Below are positions 7,657-15,461 of a stretch of DNA of 64,000 nucleotides, one piece after another. Each line of letters begins with the position of its first letter. The first letter of the stretch is position 1. The notes beneath the pieces are model-generated. The model saw nothing but the letters and a program-made list of their open reading frames with translations. It made no database searches and was not told where the DNA came from. Location of the stretch: positions 1,289,856 through 1,353,855 of the forward strand of contig NZ_FOYX01000001.1 in NCBI RefSeq assembly GCF_900112245.1, given 5' to 3'. The DNA is from Maribacter stanieri (GTDB lineage: Bacteria; Bacteroidota; Bacteroidia; Flavobacteriales; Flavobacteriaceae). The position numbers and the translations under genes are program-made.

Positions 7657-8871
7657 ATGAGCAAGACCATACTTCATATAGATTTAGATACATTTTATGT
7701 GTCTGTAGAACGATTAAATAATCGCGAATTACAGCATAAGCCATTATTAGTGGGCGGTACAGGAGACCGCGGAGTAGTTGCTGCGTGTAGTTATGAAACC
7801 CGTGGATTTGGAGTGCATTCGGGTATGCCCATGAAGATGGCTCGCGAATTGTGCCCAGATGCTGTAGTGATTCGTGGTAATGCTGGTGACTACAGTAAGC
7901 ATTCAGATATAGTAACCGAAATCATAAAAGAGTACGTTCCAGTATTCGAAAAATCTAGTATCGATGAGTTTTATGCAGATCTCTCTGGTATGGATCGCTT
8001 TTTTGGTTGTTACCAGTATGCGTCAGAAATGCGTAGGAAGATTATTAGGGAAACCGGACTCCCCATTTCCTTCGGATTATCGGCTAATAAAGTCGTTTCT
8101 AAAGTTGCTACAAATGAAGCGAAACCCAACAATCAATTGAAGATAGATGAGGGATTGGAAAAACCTTTTTTAGCACCCCTTTCCATCAAAAAAATACCAA
8201 TGGTGGGTGATAAGACTTATCAGATTTTACGGAACCTTGGACTACGGCAAGTACGCACAGTTCAAGAAATGCCTATGGAAGTCATGCAGCGTGTTTTGGG
8301 CGCCAATGGCGAAGTCATTTGGAAAAGAGCCAATGGTATAGATAATACGCCTGTAATTCCGTTCTGTGAACGAAAATCAATTTCTACCGAACGAACTTTT
8401 GATAAAGATACTATTGATGTAAATAGACTACGTGGTATCCTCATTGCCATGACCGAAAATTTGGCATATCAATTACGTCGAGGAGAAAAGCTAACCGCTT
8501 GTATTTCAGTAAAGATTCGGTATTCAGATTTCAATACCTATTCAAAACAAATGCGCATTCCGTATAGCAGCGCAGACCATATTTTGATTCCTAAAATTCT
8601 AGACCTGTTTAAGAATTTATATAACCGTAGGTTATTAGTAAGGCTGATAGGTATACGTTTCAGTCATTTGGTATCTGGTAATTATCAGATTAACCTGTTT
8701 GATGATACCGAAGAAATTTTAAGCCTATATAATGCTATGGATGAAATTAGAAAACGCTACGGAGATAAAAGTGTGTTGCGGGCATCGGGCATGGGAGCAA
8801 AAACAATAGGTAGAATGCATAATCCTTTTAATGGATTGCCACCAGTAGTTTTGGCGCATAGGAAGATTTAA
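7657..8871 (+). CDS. dinB: Y-family DNA polymerase (DinB / Pol IV type)
   Basis: A translesion polymerase of 404 residues. The palm carboxylates are visible: HIDLDTFYVS has Asp9 and Asp11, and SSIDEFYADLSG has Asp103 and Glu104. The thumb contains helix-hairpin-helix-like MVGDKTYQIL (about 187-196), and the little-finger domain occupies roughly 240-350. The ATG start gives the canonical N-terminus. The next gene on the strand is a DnaE2-like polymerase, so the two probably act together as an error-prone repair pair, as in ImuB/DnaE2 cassettes. Unlike ImuB, this protein keeps its catalytic acids. A repeat-rich spacer of 361 bp separates the two genes. Confidence 0.93.
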   Translation: MSKTILHIDLDTFYVSVERLNNRELQHKPLLVGGTGDRGVVAACSYETRGFGVHSGMPMKMARELCPDAVVIRGNAGDYSKHSDIVTEIIKEYVPVFEKSSIDEFYADLSGMDRFFGCYQYASEMRRKIIRETGLPISFGLSANKVVSKVATNEAKPNNQLKIDEGLEKPFLAPLSIKKIPMVGDKTYQILRNLGLRQVRTVQEMPMEVMQRVLGANGEVIWKRANGIDNTPVIPFCERKSISTERTFDKDTIDVNRLRGILIAMTENLAYQLRRGEKLTACISVKIRYSDFNTYSKQMRIPYSSADHILIPKILDLFKNLYNRRLLVRLIGIRFSHLVSGNYQINLFDDTEEILSLYNAMDEIRKRYGDKSVLRASGMGAKTIGRMHNPFNGLPPVVLAHRKI

Positions 8872-9232
8872 TTTGGTTGATGGTTGATGGTTGATGGTTA
8901 TTGGAAGTGTTTGTCCAGTGGAGCGCAGTCGAGACCTATAGGAAATGCTTAGCGCAATACGCGTCATGCTAAGCGCAAAATACGTCTTCACGAGGAGGAA
9001 CGACGAAGTGATCTGTTGAATACAAGTAAGCCTAGTGATTTTTTGTGCTTATTGCAACAGATTACTTCGGCAGAAAAGCCTCGCAAAGACGACAACCGAT
9101 CACTGAGCGTAGCCGAAGTGAAATTTCTAGTGATAAAGTAAAATATAAAAAGAGCGTAAGGCGAATAGCGTGAAGCGCTCAGCGCTTAGCGCAAAAAACC
9201 AACAACTAACAACCAACAACGGATAACGAATT
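8872..9232. repeat. Composite intergenic repeat between dinB and the dnaE-like gene
   Basis: Several layers are visible. (1) Three perfect GGTTGAT 7-mers lie at 8875-8895. (2) Two related 20-mers in the same orientation lie at 8916-8936 (CAGTGGAGCGCAGTCGAGACC-like) and 9101-9120 (CACTGAGCGTAGCCGAAGTG). (3) A large hairpin spans 8983-9091. (4) GC-rich AGCGC and GCTTAGCGC motifs lie near 8947-8975 and 9153-9192. (5) A CCAACAACTAACAACC-type tract at 9199-9220 is the complement type of the left-end tract. Layers 4 and 5 recur at 15185-15242. No protein-coding sequence was seen. Confidence 0.75.
8983..9091. repeat. Large palindromic (REP-like) hairpin
   Basis: The arm 8983-9018 (beginning CGTCTTCACGAGG and ending ATCTGTTG) pairs with 9055-9091 (beginning CAACAGATTACTTCGG and ending CGCAAAGACG) around a 36-nt loop. 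Imperfections sit mostly in the middle of each arm. The GCGAGG...GAAGTAATCTGTTG wording resembles mobile palindromic units common in Bacteroidetes intergenic regions. Confidence 0.75.
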
Positions 9233-12200
9233 TTGTACCTAAACTGCCATACATACTACAGCCTGCGCTACGGGACCTTTTCGGAACTGGAGCTCTTGCA
9301 ATTGGCAAAAGACCATGGGGTAACGCAATTGGCATTGACAGATATTAATAATACATCGGCTTGTTTAAACATTGTTCGTAAAGCAGCTGAATATGATATA
9401 CGTCCTATTTTGGGTATTGATTTTAGAAACGGAGTTGAGCCATGCTTTGTTGGTATAGCAAAGAATAATGAGGGATTTTTAGAACTCAATAACTTTTTAT
9501 CGCATCACATTCATCATGACAAGAAAATACCAGAAATCGCTCCGGATTTTAAAGATGTGTTTGTTATTTACCCCTTTGAGAAAGTGTTGGAGAGTGAAAA
9601 GAAAATCTTTGCAGCACATGAGTTTATAGGGGTTTCCGTAAATGAGCTGAAACGACTTCGGTTTTCAAAATTATTAGAGCAGCGAGATAAGATTGTATTG
9701 CTGCAGCCGGTTACTTTTAGGAACAAGCGCGATTTTAATGCCCACCGATTATTGCGCGCCATAGATAATAATACTTTGTTGAGTATGTTGTCGGTAACCG
9801 AGCAGGCGCGCGATGATGAGCATATGTATGCGATACCAAACCTGGCAGCGCACTTTTCTGAACATAGTTTTATACTAGAAAATACCCAGCAGTTGATGGA
9901 TGCCTGCTCTATTCATTTCGATTTTACCACAGGGCGAAAACCTCAGAATTTAAGCACCTATTTAGGCAATACCAAAGAAGATGAGGTATTTCTAGAGCAG
10001 TTATGTCAAGAGGGGTTGCCCAAGCGTTACCCCGAAATAGATCAGGCTGTTTTAGATCGCTTAGCGAAAGAGCTTTACCTCATTAAAGAGATGAATTTTG
10101 TCTCTTACTTTCTTATTAATTGGGATATTATCTCTCATGCTCGAAAGCAGAATTTCTTTTATGTAGGTCGTGGTAGTGGTGCCAATAGTATTGTTGCCTA
10201 CCTGCTTTTTATTACTGATGTAGATCCAATGGAGCTCGACCTGTATTTTGAGCGATTCATTAATCTATACCGGGTAAATCCGCCAGATTTTGATATTGAT
10301 TTTTCCCATAAGGATAGACCTATAATGACGGAGTATATTTTTAATCGTTTTGAAAATGTAGCATTGTTGGGTACCTACGTTACTTTTCAATCTCGTGGAG
10401 TTATTCGCGAATTAGGTAAGGTTTTTGGTTTGCCAAAAGATGAAATAGATTTGTTGTGCGACGGTAATATTCAGGCAAGTCGGTTAGATAATATATCAAC
10501 TTTGGTACTGAAGTATACCCAACTACTACACGGTATGCCCAATTACTTGAGCATTCATGCTGGCGGAATTTTAATTACAGAGAAACCTATTCATTGGTTT
10601 TCGGCGACCAATATGCCTCCAAAAGGATTCCCGACTACGCAGTTTGATATGATTATCGCTGAAGATGTCGGTATTTTTAAGTTCGATATTCTTGCCCAAC
10701 GCGGACTCTCAAAAATAAAAGAGACGTTGGATATTTTAGAACGCGACCGCCCAGAGGAATTCGCCAAGTTCGATATTCATGATATCAAGGCGTTTAAAAA
10801 AGATTCTAAAATCAATAATTTGGTAAAAACAGCGCAGTGTATGGGTTGTTTTTATGTAGAATCGCCTGCCATGCGGATGTTGTTGAAAAAGCTGGAAGTA
10901 GATACCTATTTGGGTCTCGTAGCGGCAAGTTCAATTATTCGCCCCGGAGTATCCAAAAGCGGTATGATGCGCGAGTATATTCTTCGGCATCGTAATAAAG
11001 GTAGGGCAGAGGAATTGGCGCATCCGGTGATGTTAGAGATTATGCCAGAGACGTACGGGGTAATGGTCTACCAAGAAGATGTAATAAAAGTAGCCCACCA
11101 TTTTGCAGACCTAGATTTAGGTGAAGCTGATGTGTTACGACGCGGGATGAGCGGTAAATTCCGTTCTCGAGAGGAGTTTCAAAAAGTACAGGATACCTTT
11201 ATGGACAACTGCCGTAAAAAAGGATATACGGAACAACTTATAAAAGAGGTGTGGGATCAGGTAGCCAGTTTTGCAGGTTACGCTTTTGCCAAGGGGCATT
11301 CGGCATCGTATGCAGTAGAAAGTTACCAAAGTCTGTTCCTACGCGCCTACTATCCCTTGGAATATATGGTAGCGGTGCTCAATAATGGCGGCGGATTTTA
11401 CAAACCTGAATTCTATATACATGAAGCTCGTATGTTGGGCGCAATTATACATCCGCCGTGCGTAAATAAGAGCAATGCAGGCAATCAGATTTATGGTAAA
11501 GAGCTGTATTTAGGCTTAGGTTATCTGCGGGAACTAGAACAACGCGTAATGGAGCGTATTCTAAAGGAACGCTATCTTAATGGTGATTTTAGTTCGTTAG
11601 AAGATTTTCTGGACCGTTTAATTATTTCCATAGAACAAGTGAGCATATTAATACGAATTGATGCCTTCAGATTTACTGAAACCAATACACATGAACTACT
11701 TTGGAAAGCACATCTATTCCTGAATAAGACCAAGAAAATAGACCACCCAAAATTGTTTGCGCCAAAGCATCAGAACTTTGAGATTCCGTCATTATACAGT
11801 ACTAATTTAGAAGTAGCTTTTACACAATTAGAATTGCTGGGGTTTAGTTTGTGTAGTCCGTATAAGCTTTTAGAAGTTTCGCCTTTTAATACATCGGGAA
11901 GTAAAGATTTAGAACGATACCTAAACAGAAATATTGATATTTATGGGTATTTAATTACAGTAAAACGTACCAGAACTCAAAAAGGAAAAGCAATGTTCTT
12001 TGCTACGCTATTAGATCAGCAAGGTCAAGTTTTTGATGCGGTGTTGTTTCCGCCCGTAGCGGCTAAATACATGTTTAGGGGTAGGGGAATATATCGGTTT
12101 TATGGTAAAGTTGTAACTGAATTTGGCTTTTTAAGTATAGAGGTCATTAAAATGCAAAAACAAGATTTTGTACAAGACCCTAGGTATGCCGATATGAAAA

Positions 12201-12274
12201 CCAGCGCCAAGGTTTTTGATCAAAAGAAGGCGAATGACCAAGAAGGGAATGAATTTGGTAATCAGTTTGTTTAG
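9233..12274 (+). CDS. dnaE2: DNA polymerase III alpha subunit, DnaE2/ImuC-like (error-prone type)
   Basis: A C-family polymerase of 1013 residues, close to DnaE2/ImuC and shorter than replicative DnaE (about 1150 or more). Order: PHP domain at 1-200, palm with GRGSGANS (313-320) and the Asp triad region PDFDIDF (351-357), later FKFDILAQRGLSKIK, helix-hairpin-helix and a C-terminal OB fold (about 890-985). The PHP His pair appears changed: NCH where HxH is usual. The start is TTG at 9233, because an in-frame stop lies at 9224 and the conserved N-terminus begins immediately. It follows dinB and likely performs translesion synthesis with it. A decayed copy of its 3' end lies at 14936-15056. Confidence 0.9.
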   Translation: MYLNCHTYYSLRYGTFSELELLQLAKDHGVTQLALTDINNTSACLNIVRKAAEYDIRPILGIDFRNGVEPCFVGIAKNNEGFLELNNFLSHHIHHDKKIPEIAPDFKDVFVIYPFEKVLESEKKIFAAHEFIGVSVNELKRLRFSKLLEQRDKIVLLQPVTFRNKRDFNAHRLLRAIDNNTLLSMLSVTEQARDDEHMYAIPNLAAHFSEHSFILENTQQLMDACSIHFDFTTGRKPQNLSTYLGNTKEDEVFLEQLCQEGLPKRYPEIDQAVLDRLAKELYLIKEMNFVSYFLINWDIISHARKQNFFYVGRGSGANSIVAYLLFITDVDPMELDLYFERFINLYRVNPPDFDIDFSHKDRPIMTEYIFNRFENVALLGTYVTFQSRGVIRELGKVFGLPKDEIDLLCDGNIQASRLDNISTLVLKYTQLLHGMPNYLSIHAGGILITEKPIHWFSATNMPPKGFPTTQFDMIIAEDVGIFKFDILAQRGLSKIKETLDILERDRPEEFAKFDIHDIKAFKKDSKINNLVKTAQCMGCFYVESPAMRMLLKKLEVDTYLGLVAASSIIRPGVSKSGMMREYILRHRNKGRAEELAHPVMLEIMPETYGVMVYQEDVIKVAHHFADLDLGEADVLRRGMSGKFRSREEFQKVQDTFMDNCRKKGYTEQLIKEVWDQVASFAGYAFAKGHSASYAVESYQSLFLRAYYPLEYMVAVLNNGGGFYKPEFYIHEARMLGAIIHPPCVNKSNAGNQIYGKELYLGLGYLRELEQRVMERILKERYLNGDFSSLEDFLDRLIISIEQVSILIRIDAFRFTETNTHELLWKAHLFLNKTKKIDHPKLFAPKHQNFEIPSLYSTNLEVAFTQLELLGFSLCSPYKLLEVSPFNTSGSKDLERYLNRNIDIYGYLITVKRTRTQKGKAMFFATLLDQQGQVFDAVLFPPVAAKYMFRGRGIYRFYGKVVTEFGFLSIEVIKMQKQDFVQDPRYADMKTSAKVFDQKKANDQEGNEFGNQFV

Positions 12275-12435
12275 AAAGCATTAAGCGTCTATTCATCCAT
12301 ATTTTTTACATCTATTTTCCTGAATTTATTTATAATAGAATCATCACTATATGCTCTGAAAATTATGGTAGGTCTTGCTAAGAATAAAATTGATTTTATA
12401 AAGTCTTATTGTCAATCTGTTAATTCTTTAAAAAC

Positions 12436-13296
12436 TTAAGTATACAATGTATTGTCATGAGAAATTACATGCTCTTTTACATTGTTTTGAAATTCTTGAG
12501 GAGTTTGCCCTACGTGTTGTTTAAAGAAACGACTAAAATATGATTGATCTTTAAAATGAAGATTAAACCCTATTTCTTTAATAGTGTTTTCGCTATGTAT
12601 AATTTGGCGCTTTGCCTCTAAAATCAACCGATCATGAATTAATTGTACTCCAGTTTTATCTAGCTTTTCTTTTAAAATTTGATTTAAGCGCTTAGCACTA
12701 ATATCCAATTTACTTGCATAAAAATCGGCAGTTCGTTTATTCTTATAATTTACTTCAAGCAGAAGCATAAACTCATAAACGCGCTTTTCATTAATATCTT
12801 GCAATGTAAAATGCTGTTCTTTTAACTGTATCAATTTTAATAAAAACACCTTTAAAACAGCTTTCATCATTATTAGATTAATGACTTCGTGACTGTATTC
12901 TTCTTTCAAAAGTTGAAGAACAGCGGCCAAACCATTCGAACCTTCTTCGTTCACCTGTAAACAAGAAAATTCGCCTTGAATGTTGAACATTCTAAATACA
13001 TCTAACAAAAATTCTTTCAAATCGCCTTCAAGTAATTCTTGCTTAAAAGATATCAAGACACCGTTTTTACCAGCTTTGTTCAATTGATGCACTCTATACG
13101 GCGGTATCAAATAAATCCAATCTCCCTTTAAAGTTTGGAAATCGTGTTGTGGAACATGAAGTGCATCTTCATTTTGTAACCATACAATTTCATAAAAATC
13201 TCTTCTTGCAGGATCATTTAAATAGGCGGGTGGACAATTCCCTAAATCTTTTATATATAAAACTTTATCACTCAGCATAAACTTTTTTTTAAACAT
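12436..13296 (-). CDS. AraC-family transcriptional regulator
   Basis: A 286-residue regulator with an N-terminal cupin-like sensing domain (about 1-160) and a C-terminal AraC DNA-binding domain (about 180-275). The two helix-turn-helix units are visible as TADFYASKLDISAKRLNQIL and IKEIGFNLHFKDQSYFSRFF, followed by GQTPQEF. It is divergent from hxlB-hxlA across about 200 bp that contain paired half-sites 21 bp apart, so it probably regulates those genes and perhaps itself. An internal Met at residue 8 is an alternative start. The inducer is unknown. Formaldehyde, a sugar phosphate or a methylated sugar are possibilities by context only. Confidence 0.9.
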   Translation of the reverse strand: MFKKKFMLSDKVLYIKDLGNCPPAYLNDPARRDFYEIVWLQNEDALHVPQHDFQTLKGDWIYLIPPYRVHQLNKAGKNGVLISFKQELLEGDLKEFLLDVFRMFNIQGEFSCLQVNEEGSNGLAAVLQLLKEEYSHEVINLIMMKAVLKVFLLKLIQLKEQHFTLQDINEKRVYEFMLLLEVNYKNKRTADFYASKLDISAKRLNQILKEKLDKTGVQLIHDRLILEAKRQIIHSENTIKEIGFNLHFKDQSYFSRFFKQHVGQTPQEFQNNVKEHVISHDNTLYT

Positions 13297-13402
13297 GAAG
13301 CAGACCTAAAAATTTCAAAGCATTATCTACCTAAAAAAAGCCCGTTTCCAAAATATACCACAAAAATAGCCAATAACACCATTATTAAAATCCATAATAG
13401 CA

Positions 13403-13429
13403 AATTGTACCAGACAACTGTCTAATTGT
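13403..13429. promoter_or_regulatory. Candidate AraC-type operator between regulator and hxlBA
   Basis: The hexamer AATTGT occurs at 13403-13408 and again at 13424-13429, exactly 21 bp apart. That is two helical turns, the usual spacing of AraC-family half-sites. Between them lies the palindrome AGACA-AC-TGTCT (13412-13423). The element sits upstream of the candidate -7 box of hxlB. Confidence 0.5.
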
Positions 13430-13455
13430 GTAAGTCTTTAGCTAGTGATCCCATA

Positions 13456-13463
13456 TACTTTTG
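13456..13463 (+). promoter_or_regulatory. Bacteroidetes -7 element (TACTTTTG) for hxlBA
   Basis: Matches TAnnTTTG exactly and lies 41 nt before the ATG at 13505. A -33 TTG box at ideal spacing is not obvious, as expected for an activator-dependent promoter. Transcription starting just downstream would exclude the GTG at 13445 as a start codon. Confidence 0.45.
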
Positions 13464-13504
13464 TAGTCGATTTTAATGCTAAGAGAATTTCAATCAAGTA
13501 CCCT

Positions 13505-14089
13505 ATGGATGATACGCTTAAAAAAAACAATACAGAATTGATAGAAGATGCCATGGATATTATTATTGGTGAACATCTTAAACTTATTAAGTCTATACAA
13601 TATGATGAGATAGCGGCATTGATACCGACAATTACAAATGCTAAAAACATTTTTGTCACTGGTTCAGGTAGAACCGGACTCATGATGAAAGCTTCAGCAA
13701 TGCGCCTGATGCATTTAGGATACAAAGTACATGTAGTTGGTGAAACTACAGCACCTGCAATTACAAAAGGAGATGTACTTATAGCTGGGTCTGGATCTGG
13801 CACAACTAGCGGAATTGTTAGTGCAGCAGAAAATGCAAACATAGAAGGCGCGAGTGTTATATGCTTTACCACAAATGCAGCGTCTCTTTTAGCATTACTA
13901 TCAAAACATACGGTTACCATCCCTGCGGCACAGAAGCAAAAACGTGATGAAGATATTTCAAAACAATATGCAGGTAGTCTGTTTGAGCAGTCATTGCTTT
14001 TGGTCATGGATGCTTTAATACAGACTTTATGGGAACTAGATGGCAGTTTGGCTTCAGATTTATGGAAGCGTCATGCTAATATGGAGTAA
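13505..14089 (+). CDS. hxlB: 6-phospho-3-hexuloisomerase
   Basis: Isomerises D-arabino-3-hexulose 6-phosphate to fructose 6-phosphate, the second step of formaldehyde fixation in the ribulose monophosphate pathway. The protein is a single SIS domain of 194 residues, the usual family length of about 185-195. The sugar-phosphate loops are visible as VTGSGRTGLMMKA (about 50-62) and IAGSGSGTTSGIV. The ATG at 13505 was chosen over a GTG at 13445 because the latter overlaps the candidate promoter and would add residues the family lacks. hxlA follows 49 bp downstream, a clear two-gene operon. Confidence 0.92.
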   Translation: MDDTLKKNNTELIEDAMDIIIGEHLKLIKSIQYDEIAALIPTITNAKNIFVTGSGRTGLMMKASAMRLMHLGYKVHVVGETTAPAITKGDVLIAGSGSGTTSGIVSAAENANIEGASVICFTTNAASLLALLSKHTVTIPAAQKQKRDEDISKQYAGSLFEQSLLLVMDALIQTLWELDGSLASDLWKRHANME

Positions 14090-14138
14090 ATACAAGAATA
14101 ATAGTTAAATAATACAGGACATTAGAAATATTTAAATT

Positions 14139-14768
14139 ATGGCAAAATTACAAGTAGCAATAGATTTATTAAAAATAGAAGATGCAATTGCATTGGCAAC
14201 AAAAGTGGCTCCTTATGTAGACATTATAGAGCTTGGAACACCACTTATTAAAAGTGAAGGCTTATCTGGAATTAGAAAAATGAAAGATGCTTTTCCTGAT
14301 AAATTAGTTTTAGCAGATTTTAAAACGGCTGATGCAGGTGAATTAGAAGCAGGTATGGCTTTCGGTGCAGGTGCTGATTATGTAACAATTTTAGGAACAA
14401 CAGGAGATTCTACCATAGCTGGTGCAGTAAAAGCTGCTGTAGCAAATGGAAAAGGTGTTGTTGTTGATACTATAGGTGTTAAAGATAGAGTTAAGCGTGC
14501 AAAAGAAGCAATTGCTTTGGGAGCGGAGTTTGTTGAGTTACATGCTGGTTTAGATGAGCAGGCTGAAGACGGGTATTCTATTCAAGTGTTGATTGATGAG
14601 GCTGCAAGAGCTGGTGTAAAAGTATCTATTGCAGGTGGTGTTAATAGTAGTAGTATTACTGCTGTAAAACAATCTGGTGCTATTGTGGCAGTTGCAGGAG
14701 CAGCTATTTACGGAGCAGAAGATCCTGCGCAAGCAGCAAAAGAATTAAAAGAGCTGTTAAATGCTTAA
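14139..14768 (+). CDS. hxlA: 3-hexulose-6-phosphate synthase
   Basis: Condenses formaldehyde with ribulose 5-phosphate to D-arabino-3-hexulose 6-phosphate. It is a 209-residue TIM barrel of the OMP-decarboxylase suprafamily. The signature DFKTAD (Asp60, Lys62, Asp65) matches the DxKxxD metal/substrate motif. IIELGTPL (29-36) and FVELHAGLD (about 131-139) match other family segments, and the C-terminal phosphate site is AGGVNSSSI. It is downstream of hxlB and followed by a strong terminator. In a flavobacterium the pair more likely serves formaldehyde detoxification or pentose supply than methylotrophic growth. That is inference, since no methanol dehydrogenase is in the window. Confidence 0.95.
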   Translation: MAKLQVAIDLLKIEDAIALATKVAPYVDIIELGTPLIKSEGLSGIRKMKDAFPDKLVLADFKTADAGELEAGMAFGAGADYVTILGTTGDSTIAGAVKAAVANGKGVVVDTIGVKDRVKRAKEAIALGAEFVELHAGLDEQAEDGYSIQVLIDEAARAGVKVSIAGGVNSSSITAVKQSGAIVAVAGAAIYGAEDPAQAAKELKELLNA

Positions 14769-14802
14769 GCGGTTTTAATTAAATGTGATTTTAGTATTGA
14801 TT

Positions 14803-14845
14803 AACAAATTCCCATAAATTTTTATGGGAATTTGTTGTTTTTGAC
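14803..14845 (+). terminator. Rho-independent terminator of hxlBA
   Basis: A perfect 16-bp stem pairs 14803-14818 (AACAAATTCCCATAAA) with 14821-14836 around a 2-nt loop, followed by GTTTTTG. It lies 35 nt after the hxlA stop. Confidence 0.9.
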
Positions 14846-14935
14846 TTGTTCTATTTCACAAAAATTTCTGAGTACAGTTTGTCAAAAAAACCTTGAGTAC
14901 TAATGTTATTATACATTTACGTGAAAGTGTCGACA

Positions 14936-15056
14936 GCTTTTTGATTGGGGGTTGTATCCGCCAGTTGCAGCTAATTATATGTTTTGGGGTAGGGGAATCT
15001 ATTAATCCTGTGCCAAGGTCTTTGATTAAAAAAAACGAATGACCAAGAAGGGGTAG
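14936..15056 (+). pseudogene. Decayed fragment of a dnaE2-like gene 3' end
   Basis: The stretch 14942-15003 translates as FDWGLYPPVAANYMFWGRG and then IY. It aligns without gaps to FDAVLFPPVAAKYMFRGRG near the C-terminus of the DnaE2-like protein (DNA at about 12032-12094). A stop codon follows. After an apparent deletion of about 105 bp, 15010-15053 matches dnaE2 at about 12204-12246 (CAKVFD, a stop, then AATGACCAAGAAGGG-like DNA) with a 1-nt deletion. This is a relic of a second dnaE-type gene or of a partial duplication. The upstream part could not be traced. Confidence 0.75.
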
Positions 15057-15184
15057 GGTAAGAGAAAATGGAAGTTAGCAAATAGATAAAGGAAAAGAGA
15101 ACAAAGCGTAAAATGAATATTTGTGTTGAGAGTAGCCCCAGTAACAAACAATAAATAAAAATACGCTATGGGCGCATGGCATCC

Positions 15185-15242
15185 AGCGTTAGGCGAACAG
15201 CGCAAAAACCACCAACCGACAACTAACAACCAATAACCAACC
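15185..15242. repeat. Second copy of part of the dinB-dnaE spacer repeat
   Basis: AGCGTTAGGCGAACAGCG at 15185-15202 matches AGCGTAAGGCGAATAGCG at 9153-9170 at 16 of 18 positions. The following tract of CAAAAACCACCAACCGACAA type matches 9193-9220. It sits about 130 bp after the dnaE fragment, whereas the first copy ends just before the intact dnaE2-like gene. Confidence 0.65.
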
Positions 15243-15245
15243 TAA

Positions 15246-15383
15246 CTAAAATGCTTCTAACACATAACCGAATATCCAGTATAAAATTAGAAATACAAAA
15301 ACGGTTCCTATGCACCCGCATTTTCCACCACCTATTTTCTTTGCGCCATACCACGCACCAATAATTTGAATCAGTTTTTTCAT
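15246..15383 (-). CDS. Small membrane protein, 45 residues, Cys-containing
   Basis: A short ORF with coding appearance: ATG start, basic N-terminus (MKKLIQIIGAWYGAKKI), a glycine/cysteine turn GGGKCGC at residues 18-24, then one strongly hydrophobic span (TVFVFLILYWIFGYVL) and stop TAG. The layout is that of a small single-span inner-membrane protein. No family is recognised. It lies between the repeat and the carboxylesterase gene on the same strand as the esterase. The alternative is a chance ORF, but the clean hydrophobic segment argues for a real gene. Confidence 0.5.
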   Translation of the reverse strand: MKKLIQIIGAWYGAKKIGGGKCGCIGTVFVFLILYWIFGYVLEAF

Positions 15384-15461
15384 GTGACTAATTTACGAGT
15401 TTAGTTGGTTGCTTTTAATTTAAAAAGTAGCTCAAAAACGCTATTTCCCATCTTACGGTAT

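Noticed and set aside
8872..9232. CRISPR array in the repeat-rich spacer
   Set aside because: The repeats differ in length and orientation, there are no regular spacers, and no cas genes occur in the window.
13445..13504. GTG start 60 bp upstream of the chosen hxlB start
   Set aside because: It overlaps the candidate -7 element and would add 20 residues not typical of 6-phospho-3-hexuloisomerases.
13438..14007. Long minus-strand ORF opposite hxlB
   Set aside because: It is the antisense shadow of a well-supported SIS-domain gene with no recognisable protein features.
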